In this document: in pieces, positions 37,204 through 49,200 of the stretch | How the letters are laid out: each line of letters starts with the position of its first letter | Position numbering within the stretch: position 1 is the stretch's first letter | From: Mytilus edulis | Lineage: Eukaryota > Mollusca > Bivalvia > Mytilida > Mytilidae | Direction of reading: 5' to 3' | Assembly: GCF_963676685.1 (NCBI RefSeq) | Contig: NC_092356.1 | Coordinates: 19,827,750-19,891,749, forward strand | Length of the DNA stretch: 64,000 nt | Translations under genes and position numbers: made by a program | The notes under the pieces: generated by a model | Told to the model about the DNA's origin: nothing | Seen by the model: the letters and a program-made list of their open reading frames with translations, nothing else | Databases searched by the model: none

Positions 37204-40200
37204 GTGAATATGCTTACATTTATGGTGTACTCGTTTATATTTACATTATACATTAATTTTGGTCTTCTTCAAATTTACCAAAAAGAAGCAAACCAGTTAT
37301 ATAGTTGAGGTCAAAACGAGAATTTTAAAAATAAAAGGTTGAAAGAAAATGATAAAAAAAAATAGTCCGCAATTCTATGTAGAAACCGTAAGATCCGTCA
37401 CATTGCTTATTAAATGTAAAAAAGCACAGAAACTATTGTGTTTTTGCGCCTTTCTCAGATTGAAACTGTCGTCACGTGAAACATATGTAATTGCCAAAAG
37501 CCTGATTTCCACTTAATTTTGAACATTCTATGAACCAGTATCTTCCATCTAACAGTACAGGAAACTATCGTTTGAAGACACCATAATAAGAACTTTAAAA
37601 AAATAAGAAAAGATGGTATCAATTTGTAATTTTTGGTCCATGTATATTCTGTTTCTGAAAGCAATGCGTATGAAACCAAAGGCACTTCCAAACTCATTAG
37701 TCGAAAATAAACTGATAACACCATGGCTATAAAAGAAATAGACAAACAGAGAAATAACAGTACACACAACACAACATAGAGAACCAAAGGCTGAGCAACA
37801 CTAACCCCATCAACATACTAGGGATGATCTAAGGTGCTCCTGGCGGGTAAGCAGATCTGCTTCACATGTTGTACACATCGTGGTGCTCATGATAGAACAA
37901 ACCTGTTGTTAAAGACCAAACAGCCTATTCATTTCTACCAGGGATTTTTCCTTAAATTTTGTGTGAAGGTATTTCATGATTTAAGGAACAAAATATGATG
38001 AAAAAAATTGGGGGTCACCGACTTAGTTTTGTCGCTATAGCAACCTCAGTTTCGTGTTTTCCCGAATATTAACATAATATTTGCTTGTTATATAAACTCT
38101 CAAAAAAATACTTTATTTCAAACCTAAAAGCATAATTCTTGTTTCACGTTAAACAGTAGATTCGTATCTATCAAATACAGGTTAAAGACCATAAGACTCA
38201 TATTGTTTTGATCTTTAAAAAAATGATTTATTTCATTCCCGCCAAAAATAAAACGTAAAAATGAAAAACGTTTCCAGAATTAGAAAATATCTACCAGTGA
38301 TTTCTTCATATTTCAAGAAGGAAAGTGCCATGTGCACTCTTCAAAATAAAGGGAAAAAAATGTATGTCACCGACCTTTCAAAAAAGTAATGAGTAATTTT
38401 CATGTTTTTTTTTTTCGTTCGTTTTGAAGAAAAGATCGCATTCAAGTAATAGGGGACAAGATTGTAGTTACGATATTGGGACAAATCTATAACGGTCGAC
38501 TCATGATGGCGTCATTACAATTTACAAAGGTCCGATTTCAACTTCACTACTTGGAACTCTTGGTTTAATAGACCCCTCTGAGTATCTTCATCTGTTAATG
38601 AAAACTAATATAAAGCCAACAACAGCTAATATAAAACTATTCAAAGATCTTATCACAATGTTTAATCCATAGCCTTTTAAAATCAGTTTATCGAAAAGAT
38701 CTTCAAGTTTACATGAATTGTATATTAATTTACCGACTCAAAAACCAATAGCACCGTAATAATTAGAATAAACTAGCTGTCCCGTTAGTACCATATTGAC
38801 TGCAGGTGCAACCAAACTTCCAAACCATACATTTGTAGCTAAACAATAATGCAGACAAAAACTAAAATCCCAAAAACTGCGAGATAAAGGTTTTAAAAAT
38901 TAACAAATATTCATAACGTACATAACGTACATACACTTCTTTAACGTCATTACAAACATGACTTGCTGCACTCAAGACGATCTCGCTACCACGAGCTGTA
39001 AATCAAACTGAAAAAAAACACTTACCTTATGATATATTTGATATACATTTTATGTCTATTAAAGTTCATTTCGTAATTATTAGGTTCCTTTCCAGACTCC
39101 AGTAATTTTGATCTAACATTGATGGTGTGTCTTCTTCGAAACCTGACAAAAATAGCAATTCAGGACCAGCTACCACGACCATCTGACTTGAGTGAAGGAG
39201 CGGCTGTATCTAGAATAAAGTTTTACCGGAATCAAATTGCCCATTCTGACTCCGGTGCGATGTCTGACTCAGAATTCAGTAAAACCTTTGATGAAGTGTC
39301 TATGGTAAGAGGACATCAATAGTTTACGTACATTTACATTTCGTGTTGCTAAGTCTTTAGTTTTCTATGTCGTGTATTGTGTACTATTATTTGTTTTTCT
39401 GTCTTTTCTTCTTTTTTATTCGTGGCGTTGTCAGTTTATTTTCGATCTATGACTTCGTTCTTATCTTTCAAGGTAACCTTCGGGTTGTTGTATTTTTTAC
39501 ACATTCACCATTTCCATTCTCAATTTTATCTAAAACAACTTTAGTTCGCAAAACGGCTTCCTTCAGAAACAGGCATTATCATTCCCCTTTAAAAGCTATA
39601 AAAGGCCACGGGTATCACAAACAACTGAAAAAGGAAAGCAAGTATTTTTTTATATGCATTGATTTAGTAAAAATTGAAGCTTTATTGTGACATTGAATCT
39701 TTACATTGTTAATTCTCATCTGATGTATAACAATTGCTTCTTCTAAAAAATCAATTTAAATCAAATCCAATAATTGTAGATATTGTAATATTTAAGTTTT
39801 ATAAACACCACAACCTTATGATAAGACTATGATTTTCTGTTTGTAACTTAAATTCATCTTGTACAGTCAACATACATTTTGTACCACCACAGTGTTTTGT
39901 AATAATGAAATAATCGATTAAAGGTTGATAGTGTACACATTTCTTTTAGTTTATGTTTATGTGATGAATGTTATAAGTTCATTCAGTATGCATCTAAAGG
40001 AGCAATAGCTACGAAGTATGAAAAAAATAATAACGACACGATTTTGTTTGTTCAATCAGAACGTAAGTAATTATTGAAATTATAAATCGCTTTCGGCAGC
40101 CGGTTTAGTTCAGTTATGTCAGAATAAACATGGAATCGTTGCTGGTGAATTATTTACTTGCAAGTTAATAATTCGATCTCATTCAATCTATATTCGTGTA

Positions 40201-43200
40201 GGCTTCAATTTAACCCCTAGTTAGATATGATTTACGCATGAACAAGTTTAGGTATAAATAATAACTAACATATATTTTCAACCTGTAATATGAAATAAAA
40301 AATACCTAGGAAAATCTAATTGCGCGAGTTCACTATCTATCTACATCTTTATTTATGTTTATATATAGATTCGACCACTGCATCGAGTGTGATACGATAT
40401 TTATCCACTCGAGACAGTTAAATTTTCAAATTTAAAACGCGAGGCTCGCCGAGCGTTTTGAATATTTAAAATTTAACTGTTGAGAATGGATAAATATCGT
40501 ATTACACAAGATTTGGTGGTGGAATCTGTTTCTCTAATGATTTTCAAACAATACGCAGGCAAACGTATTCCTTCTTTGCGACTGATCTGCAAAAAGATGT
40601 GTTCTTTCTATGTCACGTCATCAGGCATGGTCGCCTTTTTTCATGCCGTCACAATAGGAAATTCAGAAGAAAACAAGAAAATTCGACGTCAGAATCGGAT
40701 TTTAACCAATGAAGTACTGATATCAAACGAAGCACACGTTGATTGTTTTTTTTTATACAATGGGTGCAGAAAGGGATAAATTTACGAAAAATTAGAGAAA
40801 CCTTGTTATATGAACGTTCGTAATCTTCGGATGTCACCTCGATGTATAATTAGATGGCATCTTGAATCAAATACACAAAAATGTTGAAACAAGTTATCGG
40901 ACCCATGCATTGTCAATTGTTTATTTAAGACTTTTTATATAATTTAAATACTATATATATAATATTCGTTTTAGTATGTATTGAATAAAATATGAGAATT
41001 TGAGTCAAATCGATGAACATGAATGACAGCTAATGTTCCTTTGCGTGTATTTAATAAAATAGAAATGTTTTCCACTTTAATTGTATGTACATTTAACCCG
41101 AAAGGATACAGATTTAGACCAAGACCTGAAAGGGTCGATTACATTTTTGAAGATGTGATAACAGATTAATGAAATGGGTATAATAGTGATGCCAATCCTT
41201 GCTCACGACGAGAAGTAATTGTCTTTAAAATTTAATGTAATAAGTGGAAAATTCAAAGAAAAATTCTCATTCTTTTTATTCAATGAAATTTCATCCTTCT
41301 TTGGGAGCTTATCAAGATTCTGGCAAGATTAAGCTTACATATTTATTCATTTATAGCTGTCTATAGCCATATAATTTTAAAAAGACCTTTATATGAATTA
41401 CATTTTATATAAAGCAAGAGGTAGTTGAATGAAAATGTGTGGTGACTCTAGTTTATTATGGTCGCTTTGACACATTCCCCATTTCCATTCTCAATGTTAT
41501 ATTTACATTGAGTGGACGCATTGATACACATAATAGTTGACCATTAAAAAGTTTTCCATTTTTCAAGTGCAGCAGGCGTATGATATATAACAACTTGACA
41601 CGGAACAGTATTTCTTAATACAAATTCAAACGAAAGCTAAACGTGTCATGCACATTAATTGCATTAACGAGCAGTTACATAAAATCATAGTATCCACTAA
41701 GGTGACGTGTCTTTAATGTCTGTTTTGTGTCGTAGTTTTCTTATATTTGATGCTTTTCTCTCAGTTTTAGTTTGTTACCTGGATTTGTTCTTTCTCTATC
41801 GATTTATGAATTTCGAAAAGCGGTATACTACTGTTGCCTTTATTGCTTACACATTTTTTTTAAAATATAATGGAATTAAATGCGACTGTCATTAAAGTGA
41901 GAAGTTTTTAGCTCACCTGGCCTAAAAGGCCATGTGAGCTTTTCTCATCACTTGGCGTCCGTCGTCGTCGTCGTCGTCGTCGTCGACGTCGTCGTCGTCG
42001 TCGTTAACAATTTTTCAAACATCTTCTCCTCTGAAACTACTGAATGGATTTGAATGAAACTTAATATGATTGTTCCTTAGTATATCCTGCACAAAATGTG
42101 CGCTTCGATTTTTGATCCGTCAAAAAACATGGCCGCCGTTACTTAAAATAGAACATAGGGGTCAAATGCAGTTTTTGGCTTATATCTCAAAAACGAAAGC
42201 ATTTAGAGCAAATCTGACATGGAGTAAAAATGTTCATTAGGTCAAGATCTATCAGCCCTGAAATTTTCAGATGAATCAAACAAACCATTGTTGGGTTGCT
42301 GCCACTTAATTGGTAATTTTTAGGAAATTTTGCAGTTTTTGGTCAGTATCTTGAATATTATTATAGATAAAGATAAACTGTAAACAGCAAAAAAGATCAG
42401 CAAAGTAAGATCTACAAATAAGTTATTATGACCAAAATTGTCAATTGACCCCTTAAGGGGTTATTGTCCTTTAATGACAATTTTTCACAATTTGTTCATC
42501 ATATTTGCTAACTTTAAAAAATCTTCTCCTCTGAAACTACTGAATGGATTTGGTTAAAACTTAGCATGATTGTTCCTTAGATTATTCTGCACAAAGTGTG
42601 TGCTTTGATTTTTGATCCGTCAAAAAACATGGCCGCCGTTACTTAAAATAGAACATAGGGGTCAAATGCAGTTTTTGGCTTATATCTCAAAAACGAAAGC
42701 ATTTAGAGCAAATTTGACATGGAGTAAAAATGTTCATTAGGTCAAGATCTATCAGCCCTGAAATTTTCAGATGAATCAAACAAACCATTGTTGGGTTGCT
42801 GCCACTTAATTGGTAATTTTAAGGAAATTTTGCAGTTTTTGGTCATTATCTTGAATATTATTATAGATAAAGATAAACTGTAAACAGCAAAAAAGATCAG
42901 CAAAGTAAGATCTACAAATAAGTTAATTTGACCAAAATTGTCAATTGACCCCTTAAGGGGTTATTGTCCTTTAATGACAATTTTTCACAATTTGTTCATC
43001 ATATTTGCTTACTTTAAAAAATCTTCTCCTCTGAAACTACTGAATGGATTTGGTTAAAACTTAGCATGGTTGTTCCTTAGATTATCCTGCACAAAGTGTG
43101 TGCTTTGATTTTTGATCCGTCAAAAAACATGGCCGCCGTTACTTAAAATAGAACATAGGGGTCAAATGCAGTTTTTGGCTTATATCTCAAAAACGAAAGC

Positions 43201-46200
43201 ATTAAGAGCAAATCTGACATGGAGTAAAAATGTTCATTAGGTCAATATCTATCAGCCCTGAAATTTTCAGATGAATCAAACATCCAATTGTTGGGTTGCT
43301 GCCACTTAATTGGTAATTTTAAGGAAATTTTGCAGTTTTTGGTCATTATCTTGAATATTATTATAGATAAAGATAAACTGTAAACAGCAAATATGATCAG
43401 CAAAGTAAGATCTACAAATAAGTCAATTTGACCAAAATTGTTAATTGACCTCTTTAGGAGTTATTGCCCTTTAAAGACTTTTTTCACAATTTGTTCACCA
43501 TGTTGACTTACTTTAAAAAATCTTCTCTTATGAAACTGCTGTATCAATTTCAGCCAAACTTAGGCTAAATGAGTTTCAGAGTATCTAGTATAAATTTTAT
43601 ATTTCATTTCCTTGTATGTCAAGAAACATAGCTCCTATGGCATGTATGGCTAAAATAGAACATAGGAGAAAATGATTTTTTTTTGCTTTTGAAGAAAATA
43701 GGACGATTCAAAGAACATTTAAATAAATTGAAAAGCCAAAATAATCATTGATGAGAGATTAAACCAAAAAAATTCAGGTGAGCGATTCAGGCTCTTGAGA
43801 GCCTCTTGTTTTTTCTAGCTGTTAAACCAGTTATTTCAGATCAAATATATCAATTTTTTTAATAATGAATTATACCGGAATTGTCAAATTTCAATCACTC
43901 TGGGGTCTTTTCAAAAAATTATGTGACTTTCGGAAAACCTTAAAATTGATAATAGTCGTCTTTAGTGGATACTATTCACTACAAACCATTAAAAGTCTGA
44001 AATGGCCTATATCTGTACTCGACTGTACTGATTTTTACTCGACCATTCTGAATTCGTCTGAGATTTACTTGATAATACTCGACTGTAGTCTGAACCATAC
44101 TTAACAGTCTGAATGTGTACTTGACCAGTACTTAACCATTTTATACTAGTCTGAACCGTACTCGACCTAGTCTGAACCGTACTCGACCTAGTCTGAACCG
44201 TACTGGACCTAGTCTGAACCATACTCGACCTAGTCTGAACCATACTCGACCAAGTCTTAACCAACCTAGACCTATTCTTTGTATCTATAAACTGAATTTT
44301 ATCAATTTAGGATTTTTTTAAATAAAAATGAAATTTGAACAACAAATTGAAATTTAAAATGTATTCAATACAGTATTGAAATTAAAATTTTACAATAATC
44401 AATCATAAAATATAACGTCAACACAATATTAATCAACACTTACGTAAAAATATATATCATTTTTTAAAATATGAATAAAACAAGCTGATCACATAATCTA
44501 AAAAAATGAATTGTGACTAACAAATGACTAATATTTTCAATATTTATTCAAAATTTTATGAATACTTCGGAAGTATTTTATGGTAACTGGACTATTTTCA
44601 CCATTACCTTAAACCTAGTAAAGATTTAGTTGAGTTGAATTAATAATGCAATGAATGTTGTTTTTTTATTAATATATATATATAAAATAGTATATAAAAC
44701 AAGTTAATAAATTTTAAAAAATGAGAGCTTAATTGTTTTAATAAACCAAGAATTTAATGTAATCATGATAATAGAATTTCCATAGCAATCCTTGATAACC
44801 TTTAAAAAAAAATGTATTCCAAAGTAGCAGTTAAAATTTATTTCAATTAATTTAAGTAATTGTTTTTGTCAAATTAACATGGCATACAGAAAGCACTTTA
44901 ATATGTTCTAATTACCTCAATACATGTGTGTTTTACAGGTAAAAAGAAAGCTCTATTTTCTTAAATTCGTGTATTACTTATCTTGTACATACATGTATAT
45001 TTGAAAGGCCTTGTTATTTAACTTAAACAGGATGTTGCAATTTTGAATCAATGTTATTTAGAATTTAATACCTCTGACCAGGTGTGATATTATTTATGAG
45101 TTTGCCACAAGCAGAGGTTATTCTTTATATTTTACCACTAATCAGAAAAAACAATTTTATTTATTCATTTAATATTATCCCTTTTTGATATAAGTTTTAT
45201 ATAATATATTTTTTTTCATCCTAAATATAATCATAGATATATTTCTAATATAAGGTTAAATTTTTTTATAAATTTTGTTGGCTGTTGTTATATATGTCAA
45301 TAAATAGAAATTTATTTTAACAGTTAAAAAAGTAGAGTTTTTTGGTCTAGTATGGTTCAGACTGGTCAAGTACTGTTCAGACCTTTGGTTAAGTATGGTT
45401 CAGACTGGAAAAATAGGTCGAATACAAGTCGAGAATGGGTTAAGACTGTTTCAGACTGGTCGAGTAATAGTTCAGACTATTTTCAACAGCAAAGATAAGG
45501 GTCAAGTACGATTCAGTACAGTCAAGTATGGTTCAGACTGGGGTCGAGTAATGTCAAGTAAAAGTCAGACCAATTCAGACTGGTCGAGTAAAAATCAGTA
45601 CAGTCGAGTACAGATATAGGCCATTTCAGGCTTTAATGGTTTGTAGTGATTGCCACATTAACCTATAACACTATTGTTTTCCCTAATATGTACAAATACA
45701 AGTAAAACTTAACTATCTTCTTTTTTTTCCAGGCAATAGAAATTATCTATCCTCCTATGAAAACAGACTGCCAGACATTAAAACTAGCCCACATAGATCA
45801 TTCAGTCCATGATATCTACTTAGAGTTTGTTAAGAATGAAAAACAAATGGAAGAAATGAAACAGCAACAGGAAGAACTTGTTGATCAACTTGAAATTTTG
45901 AATTTTGAAAGGCAGAATATAGAATGTAAGTTTCAAAGATTTGAAAAAAGGATATATGTAGAAAAAAGGGATAAAAGATACCAGAGAGACATGTGTAAAA
46001 ATCAAACAGAAAACGACTTGTCTAAAAAAACAAATAAACAAACAATAGTACACAAAACACAACATAGAAAACTTAAGATTAAGCAATACGAACCCCACTA
46101 TGAACTTGGGGTGGGAAACTCTTTCTTATTGTCGTTTGCATATACTTTATTGAAATAACAAATCTAAGACCCCGAGATTTATGACAATTGTCCTTTATCG

Positions 46201-49200
46201 TAATAACTTTTTGAATTGGTTGATCTACATCACTTTCGGATGCTTCACGAAATAATGCAATGGCCAAAAAAAAAAGAAAATCCAATAAAATTACAATGCA
46301 AAATCAAATAAGTACTTTTTTTTGTTTTTAGTGTACCCTAAAGGAATTAGGCATGTACATACATGAACTACAATTTTTTAACTTAAGAGTATACCCGATA
46401 AAGTGAGGGTAAATAACTGTTGCGATTAATTGGCACCTGAGTAAGAATGTATGATCACTGGGTCGATATAAGTGCTTTCATATATATACCCGTTTTTACA
46501 TAATGTTTCTAACGACCTTTGGAGTCTTGTTTTAAAATAGTTTCCAATATGAAACAAATTTAAATAAAAAATATTTCCTTTATAAATTTGCGGTTATTTC
46601 TCAATTTAAAAAATAGAAGAAATACTAAAAGAGGGACGAAAGATACCAAAAGTTTCAAAACTTTGTTATGGGTACATAAAACATGTAATGAGAAAAACAA
46701 ATTTATTGAATACATTTTAGAATAAGATAAAACATTTTAGTCTTGATTTTAAACTATAAATTACTGTTATTTGTTAGCGGACAAAAAAAGACAACCGTGA
46801 TGTTTGGATAACAATATTAAGTTCCTGAACTAGATATCACATTATAGATGAAATTACCGTTATATGTTGCGGGTGATTTAATCTTTAATTTAAAGATTAC
46901 CATGGAAGCTTTGTATATCAAGATCTGAAAAAGGACAACAGCTACTATTTAATTTTGTTTTTAGAGAGAATAAATTGGATGGATAAATTCATATGGTTGA
47001 GAAAAAATATCAAAATATTATGTTTACGTTTCTTCATGTATGTGTGCGTGTGTGTGTTTAATTGAATTACCTCTGCTGTATTTGGCTGTTATTTATATGT
47101 TGATTTGTATGAAACAAAACAAAAAACAAGAGTTTTTATACATCTTATTTTGTCCTGTAAATTCACAAAAAAGCAATACATTACTGTCACGAATCATCTG
47201 AAGAGAACCTTTTCAGAATATAGATATAAATGATAGCGGGCATAGCAACAAGATCATGTAGTGTGATTGACAATTTGACAGCTTTTTCCCAAAGCCAAAT
47301 AGGTATAGATTAGAGCAATCATTGGCTTTAAAACATGAGCAAAATTTCTCCCTTTGGGAGTACAAGATAAAAATGATACTTATTGATATGAAGCGAACTT
47401 AGCGCTTTTCATCAGGGACACTAGTAGCAAAACTTGTTATCACCTAGAATGTCGATGTAAGAAAAAAGTGAAAAGCTATATATTTTCACCAGATACCTAA
47501 AAACAATAGCCACCCCAAATCATTTCGAAGAACCCATTATAAACCTAAAAACTGAAACGGTGTAAACATAAATTTGAATACCACTTTCACAAAGGTTTCT
47601 TTGTAAATTCCAAATATGAGTTTTGCAAATTGCCGTTACACTGTCTAGATGATCATTGGAACACTGAAAAAAGGTGTCAAATCATTAGTTAACTTTTAAA
47701 TGTTTAAATATAGAACATTTTATATAATCACACCGCTTTTAACACTTTAAGAAATATAAACATTATATTTTCATGAGGTCAGTAGTTGCATTGTTGTCAC
47801 TAGCACTTGTATTATTTATCAACATTTACATGAACATTTCAGCAATTCAAACCGAAAACATCTCAGATTGGAAAAAGAAACTGGAGAAGTTCTATGTGAC
47901 TGCAGCTGCTAACAGATTAATTAAAGTGGTCAAAGACAAGCAATGCACTATTATAACAGGTGTACCTGGATCAGGCAAATCTGCAATTGCTTATCATGTA
48001 GCCACATACATGCAAGAAACAGAAGGCTACACAGTTGTACCTATATGGTTACCATCAGAACTGATAAAATTGGCAAATTCAAATGCTAAACAACTTTTTG
48101 TTTTTGATGATGTTTTCGGTAAATATTCTTTGAACGAATTCAACCTAAACTGCTGGGAATCTGAGACAAGACGTATAAAGATGTTATTAAACAACAAAAT
48201 CCTTAAAGTAATAGTGACATGCAGATCCTATTTATTTGACAATGTTAAAGACAGCTTATCATCTCAATCATTTGAACAATTTAACTTGCAGTCAGATGAA
48301 ATAAATTTGTCCTTATCTGAAAGAAAGGAAATCAGTAAGTTGTATCTCATTGATGATGTTTTATGTCACCTGAATGACGAAACTGTTATGATGTACAACT
48401 TCTTTCCTTTGTTGTGTGTTATGTTTAAAGAAAAGAATATGGACAATGCTGATTTCTTTCAAAATCCTAATCAGTTTATAGAAAACGAAATTGACAACTT
48501 TAAAAGTAAAAGGGACTTATCGTTCATAAGTCTAGCACTCTTGGTTTTATCTAATAACTCGATCGAGAAGGACGGTCTTCAGATTGGAAATGATAAATAC
48601 GATAGAATATTACAAGAAGTATTTGATGAATTAGATATCAAAACATATCCGTCGAAAACTTCAATTTTTTTAAACATTCAACATTTAAAAAATATGTATC
48701 TTGAAGAAACAGAATGTACATTCTGTACAAAACATGATAAAATTTTTGACATTGTTTCTCATAGCATAGGAAATTGTATAATTCGTTGTATTTTAAGACA
48801 TGGAGAACCGGCATTCATAAGTAGTAGGTGTCAGTTAATTTCTCTCAATGAACAACATGGCGACTGTACCATAATGATTGCAAATGAATTAGAAACAATG
48901 TATTTCGAACGTATATTGAAAGACATTGAAAATGGGCATAACTGGGAGGTTTTTGCAAGCATTCAAATGAAATTTGAAAATTATAGAAATTTGTTAATTC
49001 AATACTTAGGAAAGTCTCATAAGAAATTGCCTTCATTAAGAATAAATTACACAACTCCATTGCATGTCACTGCGGCCAAAGGTTATTACCATATCTCTAA
49101 ATATTTACTCGAAAAAGATAATAAACAGATACGTTCACTGGATGATAAAAATAGAACTCCTTTACACAGTGCCTCCATGAATGGTCATCATGAAATTGCA

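Noticed and set aside
42021-43560. Possible satellite array or centromeric repeat
   Set aside because: Only three and a half 500-bp units, bounded by element ends and absent from unit 1, so it belongs to the inserted element.
44007-44264. Minus-strand open frame of repeated SSTVQTR units
   Set aside because: It is the 21-bp subterminal repeat of the CACTA element read in a frame that lacks stops.
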